Source of the DNA: Streptomyces katrae
GTDB lineage: Bacteria; Actinomycetota; Actinomycetes; Streptomycetales; Streptomycetaceae
Length of the DNA stretch: 64,000 bases
Assembly (NCBI RefSeq): GCF_002028425.1
Contig: NZ_CP020042.1
Location: 2,728,001 to 2,792,000, forward strand
Reading direction: 5' to 3'
Position numbers and translations under genes: made by a program. Within the stretch, counting starts at the first letter, position 1. Each line of letters begins with the position of its first letter. A model generated the notes under the pieces. That model was not told the origin of the DNA. It did not search any database and saw only the letters and a list, made by a program, of their open reading frames with translations. Shown piece after piece: positions 18,133-26,174 of the stretch.

Positions 18133-18846
18133 TCACAGCTTCCTGACGCTCTTCACGCCCTTGACACCTTTGACGCCTTTGACGCCCTTTATGCGGCCGG
18201 CCCGGTTGGCGCGGCCGCGCGCGGTCATCATCCGCAGGCCGCCGCGCTGGCTGCCGATGCGCAGGCCGGTGCCGCCGGCCAGCCAGCCGGAGGCGACGTC
18301 CTTGCCCTGCGGGGGGCCGCCGCCCGCCTCGACGGCCATCGGGTCGTTCTCGGCGCGGCGGGCCAGGGCCATGATGAACGGCACGGTGAACGGCGCGAGC
18401 AGCAGGTCGTAGAGGGTCGCGGTGAACAGCAGACCGACCAGGCCCACGTGGCGGGCGGCGGTGTCGCCGACGAGGGCGCCGACGCCCGCGTAGAGGAGGG
18501 TGGAGCCGATCGCGGCGGCGACGACGGTGAGCATCGGCCCCCAGGCGGAGCGGAAGCGGCCGTTGTCGGGGCGGGCGAGGCCCACGAGGTAGCCGACGAG
18601 GCACAGGACGAGGGCGTACCGTCCGGCGGCGTGGTCGGCGGGCGGGGCGAGGTCGGTGAGCAGGCCGGCGGCGAAGCCGATGAGGGCTCCGCTGACGTGT
18701 CCGTAGACCAGGGCGAGGGCGACGACGGTCAGCAGGACGAGGTCGGGCACGGCTCCGGGCAGCTGGAGCCGGCCGAGGACGGTGACCTGGATGACGAGGG
18801 CGACGGAGACGAGCGAGCCCGCGAGCAGGATCCGGTTGATGCGCAT
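18133..18846 (-). CDS. mreD: rod shape-determining protein MreD
   Basis: 237 residues, with five to six hydrophobic helices in the first 165 residues (ILLAGSLVSVALVIQVTVLG; DLVLLTVVALALVYG; and others), as in MreD, the integral-membrane partner of MreC. The Gly/Arg-rich cytoplasmic tail of about 70 residues is longer than in most bacteria and ends in five KGV-like repeats. ATG at 18846; ends 13 bases before pbp2 and starts 12 bases after mreC. Confidence 0.93.
   Translation of the reverse strand: MRINRILLAGSLVSVALVIQVTVLGRLQLPGAVPDLVLLTVVALALVYGHVSGALIGFAAGLLTDLAPPADHAAGRYALVLCLVGYLVGLARPDNGRFRSAWGPMLTVVAAAIGSTLLYAGVGALVGDTAARHVGLVGLLFTATLYDLLLAPFTVPFIMALARRAENDPMAVEAGGGPPQGKDVASGWLAGGTGLRIGSQRGGLRMMTARGRANRAGRIKGVKGVKGVKGVKSVRKL
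18145..18189 (-). repeat. 9-base tandem repeat at the end of mreD
   Basis: Five consecutive 9-base units encode KGV KGV KGV KGV KSV: gacgccctt, gacgccttt, gacaccttt, cacgccctt and gacgctctt read on the plus strand. Copy number would be expected to vary between strains and would change only the length of the basic tail. Confidence 0.75.
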
Positions 18847-18858
18847 GGCGGTCAGCTC

Positions 18859-19806
18859 CTACTCGTCGGCCGGCTTGCCGGAGACGCTGGCGGAGGGGGA
18901 CGGGGTGACCGTGACGGTGACCGTCGGGGTGGGCTTGGGCGGCTCGGGCTTGGGCGGCAGGACGGCGTCGCGGGGGTCCTCGCGCGGGGGCATGACGACG
19001 ACGCCGACGATGTCGAGGCGGGAGAAGCCGACGAAGGGGCGGACCCAGACGGTGCGGGTCAGGTCGCCGCGCGAGGGGTCGACCTTGACGACCTCGCCGA
19101 TCGGGACCCCGGGGACGAAGGGCTTGTTGGCGCGGGAGCCGAAGGTGACGAGGCGGTCGCCGGGGTTGATCTTGGCGCGGCCGTTGAGCATCTGGACGGA
19201 GAGGGCGCGGTCGCCCTGGCCGGTGGCGAAGCCGAGTTCGCCGGTCTTCTCCAGGCGGGTGCCGACGGTGAAGCCGGGGTCGTTGGCGAGGACGACGGTG
19301 GAGGTGTCGGGGCCGACGGTGGCGACGCGGCCGACGAGCCCGTCGCCGTTGAGGACGGTCATGTCGCGTTCGATGCCGTCCTTGCTGCCGGCGTCGATGG
19401 TGACGGTCCAGGAGAAGCCCTGGGCCGCTCCTATCCCGATGACCTCGGCACCCTTGATGCCGTACTGGCCGGCGCCGGCCCGCTTGAGCATTTCGTCCAG
19501 CTCGTGGATGCGGCTGCGGGTCCGGTCGTCACTGCCCAGTTTGATCTTCAGGGCGGTGTTCTCGCGCTCCAGGTCCGTGAGCCGGTTGTGGCGCTTGTCG
19601 GAGTCGCGGACGGCCCCTATCGCGTTGGCGACCGGGTCCACGGCGGTCGCGACGCCCTCCTCGACCGGGCCGAAGACGGCGGCGGCGGCCCGCCGGGCGC
19701 CGTCGACCGGCGAAGCCTCTCCCGCTCTGATGTCCACCGTGATCAGCGCGAACGCGATGGCGATCAGCAGTACCAGGAGCAGCCGGCTCTCTCGTGTGTC
19801 CCTCAC
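18859..19806 (-). CDS. mreC: rod shape-determining protein MreC
   Basis: 315 residues: a membrane helix LLLVLLIAIAFALITVDIR just after the N-terminus, a coiled coil (about 70-110, LTDLERENTALKIKLGSDD), then the beta-rich periplasm-type domain that links PBP2/RodA to MreB (VIGIGAAQGFSWTVTIDAGS, GLVGRVATVG). The tail is Pro/Thr/Ser rich. I start at the GTG at 19806 (VRDTRESRLLL); the frame stays open about 140 bases upstream, but those residues are unlike MreC. GGAAGG lies 14 bases upstream. Second gene of the mre operon, separated from mreB by a hairpin. Confidence 0.93.
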   Translation of the reverse strand: MRDTRESRLLLVLLIAIAFALITVDIRAGEASPVDGARRAAAAVFGPVEEGVATAVDPVANAIGAVRDSDKRHNRLTDLERENTALKIKLGSDDRTRSRIHELDEMLKRAGAGQYGIKGAEVIGIGAAQGFSWTVTIDAGSKDGIERDMTVLNGDGLVGRVATVGPDTSTVVLANDPGFTVGTRLEKTGELGFATGQGDRALSVQMLNGRAKINPGDRLVTFGSRANKPFVPGVPIGEVVKVDPSRGDLTRTVWVRPFVGFSRLDIVGVVVMPPREDPRDAVLPPKPEPPKPTPTVTVTVTPSPSASVSGKPADE

Positions 19807-19896
19807 GTGCGGCGGCCGTGCCTTCCTCGTAGAAACTCGTGCGGCGGAACCGTTCCGGCGGAGCCGGGGCTCTGCGGACTGTGCCTGTATATCAAC

Positions 19897-19936
19897 GATC
19901 CGCCGCACGGGCGCGACAGCACCCGTACGGCGGATC
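19897..19936 (-). terminator. hairpin between mreB and mreC
   Basis: Arms GATCCGCCGCACGGG (19897-19911) and CCCGTACGGCGGATC (19922-19936), 15 pairs with one G-U, loop of ten bases. It follows the mreB stop by 35 bases. A partial terminator here would make mreB transcripts more abundant than the distal mreCD-pbp2-rodA message. Confidence 0.65.
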
Positions 19937-19970
19937 CTTGTGTTCCACATGCCCCGTTACGGGGATTTGA

Positions 19971-20990
19971 TCACCGCCGGGGCTGGGCGTCCAGGACCTG
20001 CTGGAGGGCCTCGAACTCCTCGACGCACTTGCCGGAGCCGAGGGCCACGGAGTCGAGGGGGTCCTCGGCGATGTGGATCGGCATGCCCGTCTCGCGGCGC
20101 AGCCGCTCGTCCAGGCCGCGCAGCAGGGCGCCACCGCCGGTGAGCACGATGCCGCGGTCCATGATGTCGCCGGAGAGCTCCGGCGGGCACTTGTCGAGGG
20201 TGGTCTTCACCGCGTCCACGATGGCGTTGACCGGTTCCTCGATGGCCTTGCGGACCTCGGCCGCGGAGATGACGACCGTCTTCGGCAGGCCGGAGACGAG
20301 GTCGCGGCCGCGGATCTCGGTGTGCTCGTCCTTGTCGAGGTCGTACGCCGAACCGATGGTGATCTTGATCTGTTCGGCGGTGCGCTCGCCCAGGAGGAGG
20401 GAGTACTCCTTCTTGATGTGCTGGATGATCGCGTTGTCCAGCTCGTCGCCGGCCACCCGGATGGACTGCGCCGTGACGATTCCGCCGAGGGAGATGACGG
20501 CGACCTCGGTGGTGCCGCCGCCGATGTCCACGACCATGTTGCCGGTGGCCTCGTGGACGGGCAGGCCCGAGCCGATGGCGGCGGCCATGGGCTCTTCGAT
20601 GATGTGCACCTGGCGGGCGCCCGCCTGCGTGGACGCCTCGATGACCGCGCGGCGCTCCACTCCGGTGATGCCGGAGGGCACGCAGACCACCACGCGCGGA
20701 CGCGCCAGGTAGCGACGCTTGTGGATCTTGAGGATGAAGTACCGGAGCATTCGCTCGGTGATCTCGAAGTCGGCGATCACGCCGTCCTTGAGGGGGCGTA
20801 CGGCGACGATGTTGCCGGGCGTGCGCCCGATCATCTTCTTCGCCTCGGAGCCGACCGCCAGGATGCCGCCGGTGTTCGTGTTGATGGCGACCACGGACGG
20901 CTCGTTCAGGACGATTCCCCGGCCCCTCACGTACACCAGCGTGTTGGCGGTCCCGAGGTCGATCGCCATGTCACGGCCGATGAACGACAT
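19971..20990 (-). CDS. mreB: rod shape-determining protein MreB (actin homologue)
   Basis: 339 residues. ATP-binding actin-fold protein that in Streptomyces organises spore wall synthesis rather than vegetative growth. Motifs: phosphate-1 [16 protein letters not shown], phosphate-2 [18 protein letters not shown], adenosine motif [15 protein letters not shown], and the N-terminal [14 protein letters not shown] start at the ATG at 20990 with AAGGGG upstream; an in-frame ATG at 21014 and a longer open frame are less likely. First gene of the mre operon. The promoter must lie in the 306 bases between it and ndk. Confidence 0.97.
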   Translation of the reverse strand: MSFIGRDMAIDLGTANTLVYVRGRGIVLNEPSVVAINTNTGGILAVGSEAKKMIGRTPGNIVAVRPLKDGVIADFEITERMLRYFILKIHKRRYLARPRVVVCVPSGITGVERRAVIEASTQAGARQVHIIEEPMAAAIGSGLPVHEATGNMVVDIGGGTTEVAVISLGGIVTAQSIRVAGDELDNAIIQHIKKEYSLLLGERTAEQIKITIGSAYDLDKDEHTEIRGRDLVSGLPKTVVISAAEVRKAIEEPVNAIVDAVKTTLDKCPPELSGDIMDRGIVLTGGGALLRGLDERLRRETGMPIHIAEDPLDSVALGSGKCVEEFEALQQVLDAQPRR

Positions 20991-21296
20991 GTTGTTCCCC
21001 TTGTTCCCCATGAGGAGCGTCTGGCCTTCCAGTTGATAGCGGCTGCTGTCAGGTCGGCGAGGTGGGTGTGTGGGTGGAGGCCCCATCGTAGTGCCGCAGG
21101 TACGGACATCGCGCGACGGGACTCCGGCAATCCCGCCGGAACGGATACCCGCCCCCTTAGTGGTGACGTCGTGTCCTGTCCATGCGTTCCCGAGCGGCGC
21201 CGGCAATACCGAAGGGCGACCGAAATTACTTCGGTCGCCCCAGGTCGTGAGCGCTATTCGGCTGATGTCGCGTCAGAAAGGAATGCCCGCGACGGG
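20991..21296 (-). other. mreB upstream region, no gene
   Basis: 306 bases without a coding signal. It holds the ndk terminator (21214-21240) and must hold the mreB promoter(s). On the minus strand a TACGAT (-10-like) lies near 21090, but no convincing -35 box accompanies it. Nothing else recognisable. Confidence 0.5.
21214..21240 (-). terminator. ndk terminator
   Basis: Perfect arms GGGCGACCGAA (21214-21224) and TTCGGTCGCCC (21230-21240) with a five-base loop, 57 bases past the ndk stop codon. It isolates ndk from the mreB promoter region. Confidence 0.75.
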
Positions 21297-21707
21297 TCAG
21301 AGAGCGGGGAAGAACAGCTTCAGCTCGCGCTCCGCGGACTCCTCGGAATCCGAGGCGTGGATCAGGTTCTCCCGGGTGATGGAGCCGAAGTCGCCCCGGA
21401 TGGAGCCGGGCGCGGCGGCGATCGGGTCGGTGGGTCCGGCCAGCTGGCGGACACCCTCGATCACACGTTCCCCTTCCACCACGAGGACGACGACCGGGCC
21501 GCTCGACATGAAGCCCATCAGGGGCTCGTAGAAGGGCTTGCCCTTGTGCTCGCCGTAGTGGGCCTCCAGGGTCTCCTGGTCCAGCGTGCGCAGCTCCAGC
21601 GCCGGAATCGTCCAGCCGGCCTTCCGCTCGATACGGCCGATGATCTCGCCGATCAGGCCACGGCGGACGGCGTCCGGCTTGAGGATGACGAGCGTGCGCT
21701 GGGTCAT
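21297..21707 (-). CDS. ndk: nucleoside diphosphate kinase
   Basis: 136 residues, the normal NDK length. It transfers the gamma-phosphate of ATP to NDPs through a phosphohistidine, His117 in NLIHASDS. Also seen: TLVILKPDAVRRGL at the N-terminus and GSIRGDFG. ATG at 21707; cytosolic. Lies 65 bases after a DUF4233 gene on the same strand. Confidence 0.98.
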   Translation of the reverse strand: MTQRTLVILKPDAVRRGLIGEIIGRIERKAGWTIPALELRTLDQETLEAHYGEHKGKPFYEPLMGFMSSGPVVVLVVEGERVIEGVRQLAGPTDPIAAAPGSIRGDFGSITRENLIHASDSEESAERELKLFFPAL

Positions 21708-21771
21708 GTTCCAACTCCTTGCGGCATACGGGTGCGGTAGGGCGAATCTACAGGGCCGTTAAGGGGACCCG

Positions 21772-22122
21772 TCACGCAGCGTCAGCCTCGGCCTGACGGG
21801 CGGCCCAGCTCGCCTTGATGGCGTCGATCCGCCGGCCGTAGTGCACCGAGCACCACCACAGGGCCGCGAAGACCGCGCCCAGGAAGAACATCGTCGGGAC
21901 CACGAACCCGCTCGCGATCAGGCCGATCTGCAGCGCCCAGCCGAGCTCCACCGCGCCGCGGCGCGACAGCATCCCGCACAGCAGCACCGACAGCAGCATC
22001 GTCACGCCGCAGACCGTCCACACCGCGGTCTGGGTCAGGTCAGGGTTCTTCATGGCCACCAGGCCCGCGAAGCCGACGACGAAGAATTCACCGATCAGCG
22101 TGCTCGCGCAGAGCGTGCGCAT
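21772..22122 (-). CDS. DUF4233 small membrane protein
   Basis: 116 residues, almost wholly four hydrophobic helices (STLIGEFFVVGFAGLVAM; AVWTVCGVTMLLSVLLCGML; LQIGLIASGFVVPTMFFLG; and others), then a short charged tail. Matches the actinobacterial DUF4233 family, which is regularly found directly after folC. ATG at 22122 lies 7 bases from the folC stop codon, so it is co-translated with folC. Function unknown. Confidence 0.85.
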   Translation of the reverse strand: MRTLCASTLIGEFFVVGFAGLVAMKNPDLTQTAVWTVCGVTMLLSVLLCGMLSRRGAVELGWALQIGLIASGFVVPTMFFLGAVFAALWWCSVHYGRRIDAIKASWAARQAEADAA

Positions 22123-22129
22123 CGATCCC

Positions 22130-23656
22130 TCAGCCCCTCTTGAACAGCAGGCGCGCCTCGCCCACCGTGATCACGGAACCGGTCACGAGGACTCCGGCCC
22201 CTCCGTATTCGGCCTCTTCCTCCGCCAGGGTGACGGCCGCCTCCAGGGCGTCGTCCAGCCGCGGCTCCACCTGCACCCGGTCGGGGCCGAAGACCTCGAC
22301 CGCGATGGCGGCCAGCTCGTCCGCGCCCATCGCCCGGTGGCTGGTGTTCTCGGTGACCACGACCTCCGCGAAGATCGGCTCGAAGGCCTCGAAGACGCCC
22401 TTGACGTCCTTGCCCTCGCTCGCCGCCACCACACCGATCAGCCGGCTGAAGCCGAAGGCCTCGGTCACGGCCTCCGCGGTGACCTGCGCCCCCGCCGGGT
22501 TGTGCGCGGCGTCCAGGATCACCGTCGGGCTGCGGCGCACGACCTCCATGCGGCCCGGCGAGGTCACCGAGGCGAAGGCCTGCCGCACCGTGTCCGCGTC
22601 CAGCTGGCGCGCCTGCTGCCCGCCGACGCCGAAGAAGGCCTCGACGGCGGCCAGCGCGACCGCCGCGTTGTGCGCCATGTGGGCGCCGTACAGCGGCAGG
22701 AAGATGTTGTCGTACTCGCCGCCCATCCCGCGCAGGGTGAGCATCTGGCCGCCGACCGCCACCTCGCGGGAGACCACGCCGAACTCCATGCCCTCGCGGG
22801 CCACGGTCGCGTCGACCTCGACGGCCCGCTTCAGCAGCACCTGCGCGGCGTCCACCGGCTGCTGCGCCAGGATCACGGTGGCGTCCTGCTTGATGACGCC
22901 GCCCTTCTCCTGGGCGATCTCGCCGGGCGTGGAGCCCAGCCGGTCCGTGTGGTCCAGGCTGATCGGGGTGATCACCGCGACCGAGGCGTCGATCACGTTG
23001 GTGGCGTCCCAGGTGCCGCCCATGCCGACCTCGATCACGGCCGCGTCCACGGGCGCGTCCGCGAAGGCCGCGTACGCCATGCCCGTGAGGACCTCGAAGA
23101 AGGACAGCCGGAAGTCCTCGGCGGCGTCGACCATCTCCACGTACGGCTTGATGTCGTGGTAGGTCTCGATGAAGCGCTCGGCGCTGATCGGCGCCCCGTC
23201 CAGGCTGATCCGCTCGGTGACGGACTGGACGTGCGGGCTGGTGTAGCGGCCGGTGCGGAGCTCGAAGGCGTTCAGCAGGGCCTCGATCATGCGGGCCGTG
23301 CTGGTCTTGCCGTTCGTACCGGTGACGTGGATGGTCGGGTAGGCGCGCTGGGGCTGGCCCAGGACGTCCATCAGCGCCTCGATGCGGCTGACGGAGGGGT
23401 CCAGCTTGGTCTCGCCCCAGCGGGTGGAGAGCTCCTGCTCCACCTCCAGCAGCGCCTTGGCCACCTCGGGGTCCTCGGGGCGGGCGGGCACGGGGTCGCC
23501 CGTGGGCGGGCCGGCCTGGGCGCGCAGGGTGCGGCTGCCGGCCTCGATCACCGCCAGGTCGGGGTCTCGGTCGGCTTCTTCCGCCACTATCTGGTCGAAC
23601 TCGTCGAACGTGCCGTCGCGGTCGCGGTCCTGGCCCTCGGGCTGCTGCTCACTCAC
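22130..23656 (-). CDS. folC: bifunctional folylpolyglutamate synthase / dihydrofolate synthase
   Basis: 508 residues. Adds glutamate to dihydropteroate and to folates. Mur-ligase-type motifs: HVTGTNGKTSTARMIEALL (P-loop), GRYTSPHVQSVTERI (omega loop), VIEVGMGGTWDATNV, SLDHTDRLG, and ILDAAHNPAGAQ in the C-terminal domain. An acidic N-terminal extension of about 80 residues is common in actinobacteria. I take the GTG at 23656 with a G-rich stretch just upstream; the frame stays open further but overlaps the divergent mbl gene. Operon folC-DUF4233-ndk is plausible. Confidence 0.95.
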   Translation of the reverse strand: MSEQQPEGQDRDRDGTFDEFDQIVAEEADRDPDLAVIEAGSRTLRAQAGPPTGDPVPARPEDPEVAKALLEVEQELSTRWGETKLDPSVSRIEALMDVLGQPQRAYPTIHVTGTNGKTSTARMIEALLNAFELRTGRYTSPHVQSVTERISLDGAPISAERFIETYHDIKPYVEMVDAAEDFRLSFFEVLTGMAYAAFADAPVDAAVIEVGMGGTWDATNVIDASVAVITPISLDHTDRLGSTPGEIAQEKGGVIKQDATVILAQQPVDAAQVLLKRAVEVDATVAREGMEFGVVSREVAVGGQMLTLRGMGGEYDNIFLPLYGAHMAHNAAVALAAVEAFFGVGGQQARQLDADTVRQAFASVTSPGRMEVVRRSPTVILDAAHNPAGAQVTAEAVTEAFGFSRLIGVVAASEGKDVKGVFEAFEPIFAEVVVTENTSHRAMGADELAAIAVEVFGPDRVQVEPRLDDALEAAVTLAEEEAEYGGAGVLVTGSVITVGEARLLFKRG

Positions 23657-23774
23657 AGCCCCCAGTCTACGGACGCGGGCCCCAGGGACTTTCGGCCCGG
23701 CCGTTTCGGGACCTTCGGCGGCGAAAGCGACCGGATCGTTATGCAAGCCTTGCGGACGGGAGATTGGGGAACAA

Positions 23775-24824
23775 ATGCCGCAGGCCAGTACCGACACGAC
23801 CGCCTCCAGCCGTGACATAGGCATAGACCTGGGGACCGCGAACACCCTGGTCTACGCCCGCGGACACGGGATCGTCCTCAATGAGCCGTCCGTGGTCGCG
23901 GTCAAGGCGGGCACGACCACCGCGCTCGCCGTGGGCTCGGAGGCCAAGGAGACCATCGGCCGCACCCCGGGCTCCATCACCGCGATCCGCCCCCTCAAGG
24001 ACGGGGTGATCTGCGACTACGAGGCCGCCGAGGAGATGATCCGGCACTTCGTCCGCAAGGCGGTCCCGGGCCGGCGCCCCCGCACCCGGATGGTGATCTG
24101 CGTACCGTCCGGGGTCACTCCGGTCGAACGGCGGGCCATCGTGCACGCCTCCACCCGGGCCGGCGCCCGCAGCGTCCACCTGATCGAGGAGCCCATGGCG
24201 GCCGCGATCGGCGCCGGGCTGCCGGTGGCCGAGGCGCGCGGCTCGATGGTCGTGGACATCGGCGGCGGCACCTCGGAGGTGGCCGTCATCTCCCTGGGCG
24301 GGATCGTCACCTCGCAGTCCCTGCGGATCGGCGGGGACCGGCTCGACGCCGCGATCACGGACCACGTGCGCAAGGAGCACTCCCTGCTCATCGGCGAGCG
24401 CACCGCCGAGGACGTCAAGGTCGCCATCGGCTCGGCCTGGCCCGTCCCCGAGCGTCCGGAGCTGGAGACCCGCACCTTCACGGTGCGCGGCCGGGAGCGG
24501 GTCGGCGGCATGCCCAAGACCCTGGAGCTGACCGCGGCCGACGTACGGGCCGCGCTGGACGAGCCGGTCGAGGCGATCATCGCCGCCGTCCGCGCCACCC
24601 TGGAGGAGTGCCCGCCCGAGCTGTCGGGGGACGTCATGGAGCACGGCATCGTCCTCACCGGCGGCGGTGCGCTGCTGCCCGGCCTGGACCTGCGGATGGC
24701 CTCCGCCACCGGCATCCCGGTGTTCGTCGCCGACGCGCCCCTGGACTGCGTGGCCCTCGGGTCGGGGCGCTGCGTGGAGGACCTGGACACCCTGGGGGCG
24801 TTGCTGTCCCCGGCGAAGGCCTGA
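23775..24824 (+). CDS. mbl: MreB-like actin homologue (Mbl)
   Basis: 349 residues, clearly homologous to the MreB encoded 3 kb away: [40 protein letters not shown] and [15 protein letters not shown]. It differs from mreB in having a 12-residue N-terminal extension (PQASTDTTASSR) and a different subdomain after VAIGSAW. In S. coelicolor Mbl cooperates with MreB in spore wall formation. ATG at 23775 with GGGGAA upstream. It is the only plus-strand gene in the first 28 kb and diverges from folC over 118 bases; no mreCD follows, so it is a monocistronic paralogue. Confidence 0.93.
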   Translation: MPQASTDTTASSRDIGIDLGTANTLVYARGHGIVLNEPSVVAVKAGTTTALAVGSEAKETIGRTPGSITAIRPLKDGVICDYEAAEEMIRHFVRKAVPGRRPRTRMVICVPSGVTPVERRAIVHASTRAGARSVHLIEEPMAAAIGAGLPVAEARGSMVVDIGGGTSEVAVISLGGIVTSQSLRIGGDRLDAAITDHVRKEHSLLIGERTAEDVKVAIGSAWPVPERPELETRTFTVRGRERVGGMPKTLELTAADVRAALDEPVEAIIAAVRATLEECPPELSGDVMEHGIVLTGGGALLPGLDLRMASATGIPVFVADAPLDCVALGSGRCVEDLDTLGALLSPAKA

Positions 24825-24825
24825 C

Positions 24826-24858
24826 GGGGCCGGGGGCCTCGGCGGAGGCCGGGGCCCC
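24826..24858. terminator. imperfect hairpin between mbl and the kinase gene
   Basis: Convergent gene ends with GGCCTC/GAGGCC inner arms and GGGGCC/GGCCCC outer arms separated by a mismatch. It could terminate both genes. Confidence 0.45.
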
Positions 24859-24866
24859 GGTGTGGG

Positions 24867-26015
24867 TCAGCCGCGCGGCAGGGTCGCGACGACCTCGTAC
24901 GTGTCCTCGCCGCGCCGCGCCGTCAGGTTCCCGCCCAGGCTGCGGACGCGCTCGGCCATGCTGGCCGTGCCCGAGCCGGCCGAGACGGGCGCCCGGCCGG
25001 GGGCGCGGTCCGGGAGGCCGTTGCTGACGGCGATCCTCAGGTGCGGGCCGTCCGCACGGACCGACACCTCGATGGTCTCGCCCTGCGCGTGCTTGGCCGC
25101 GTTCGTGAGGCACTCCTGGACCACCCGGTAGACCGCCGCCTGCCGCAGCGGCGAGAGCGCGTACGCCTGGGGGTCCATCGTCAGCCGGACCGGCGAGCCG
25201 GCCCGCCCGCTCTCCTCCGCCAGCGCCGCCAGCCCCTCCACGCCCGGGGTCGCGGCCCGCTCGCCCCGCTGCACGATGATCTCGTTCAGCACCAGGTGGG
25301 CCCGCCGGGCCGTGTCGGACAGCTCCTCGAAGTCCTTCGCGTACGGGGTCTCGCGCGCCCGCATGGACAGCACCTCGGAGCGCACCGTCAGCAGGGTCAG
25401 CTCCCGCCCGACGAAGTCGTGGACGTCACGGGCGACGGAGGTCCGCTCCTGCTCGACGGCGTGCAGCACGGCCGCCTCGGCACGCCGGGCCTCCAGCTCC
25501 CGCACCAGGTCGTGCCGGTAGGCGGCGATCCCGACGGCGGAGGCGAGCACCCCGATGGGCACGACCAGGCTGAGGAAGGAGCTGAGGGTCTCCGCCTTCG
25601 GCTCGGGCCAGCCCGGCAGGCAGAACACGGCGAGCGCGAAGGCCACGTAACCGGTGGTGGCCAGGACCGCGGCCCGCCGGCCCCGGTAGCGGCCGACGGA
25701 GTAGAGGGCGAACTGGATCAGGGTCAGCTCGTGCAGCCAGCCGATGAACAGCAGGGCGGTGACGTACGCCGCCCAGGGCACCCGGCGCCGCACCAGCAGG
25801 GTCGCGCAGCCGGCGGTGAGCACGAAGGCGGCCTGCCACCCGTTGAGCGAGTTGTCGGCGGCGGCCAGACCCGGCAGGTCCAGCGCCATCAGGCCCAGGC
25901 AGCTCAGCGCCGTGACGACGTCCTGCGCCCGGGGCGAGGCGCCCCAGCCATCGGCGAGCCGGCGCCCGGAGGCCACGGCCCGGTGCAGCGCCGAGTCGGA
26001 GGGCAACAGGTGCAT
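24867..26015 (-). CDS. sensor histidine kinase, NarL/DesK type, orphan
   Basis: 382 residues. About five membrane helices in residues 30-165 with no extracellular sensor domain, then a HisKA_3 dimerisation domain (ERTSVARDVHDFVGRE, phospho-acceptor His in DVHD) and an HATPase domain (VYRVVQECLTNAAKHAQ with the N-box, GSGTASMAERVRSLGG as a slightly degenerate G-box). No response-regulator gene is next to it, which is unusual for this class. Start taken at ATG 26015 behind GGGGG; an ATG at 26066 in the same frame lies inside the palindrome at 26066-26077 and has no ribosome site. Confidence 0.88.
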   Translation of the reverse strand: MHLLPSDSALHRAVASGRRLADGWGASPRAQDVVTALSCLGLMALDLPGLAAADNSLNGWQAAFVLTAGCATLLVRRRVPWAAYVTALLFIGWLHELTLIQFALYSVGRYRGRRAAVLATTGYVAFALAVFCLPGWPEPKAETLSSFLSLVVPIGVLASAVGIAAYRHDLVRELEARRAEAAVLHAVEQERTSVARDVHDFVGRELTLLTVRSEVLSMRARETPYAKDFEELSDTARRAHLVLNEIIVQRGERAATPGVEGLAALAEESGRAGSPVRLTMDPQAYALSPLRQAAVYRVVQECLTNAAKHAQGETIEVSVRADGPHLRIAVSNGLPDRAPGRAPVSAGSGTASMAERVRSLGGNLTARRGEDTYEVVATLPRG

Positions 26016-26065
26016 GCCCCCATCATGCGTGGTCCGCCCCGGGGATCGGCTCAGCCATTTGGACA

Positions 26066-26077
26066 TATCACGTGATA
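26066..26077. promoter_or_regulatory. 12-bp perfect palindrome upstream of the kinase gene
   Basis: TATCACGTGATA, AT-rich at both ends within GC-rich DNA, 50 bases upstream of the kinase start. It looks like a regulator-binding site overlapping the promoter of the orphan kinase. Confidence 0.45.
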
Positions 26078-26122
26078 AACGGCACTCCGGGTAGGGCCGT
26101 ACGTCCCCGCCCGGACGCGCGA

Positions 26123-26151
26123 AAGGCCCCCACCGGGCGGGCGGGGGCCTT
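26123..26151 (-). terminator. valS terminator
   Basis: AAGGCCCCC (26123-26131) pairs with GGGGGCCTT (26143-26151), followed on the minus strand by TTTCGC. It lies 24 bases past the valS stop. Confidence 0.75.
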
Positions 26152-26174
26152 CCACTGTGTTCCGTCGCCGACCG

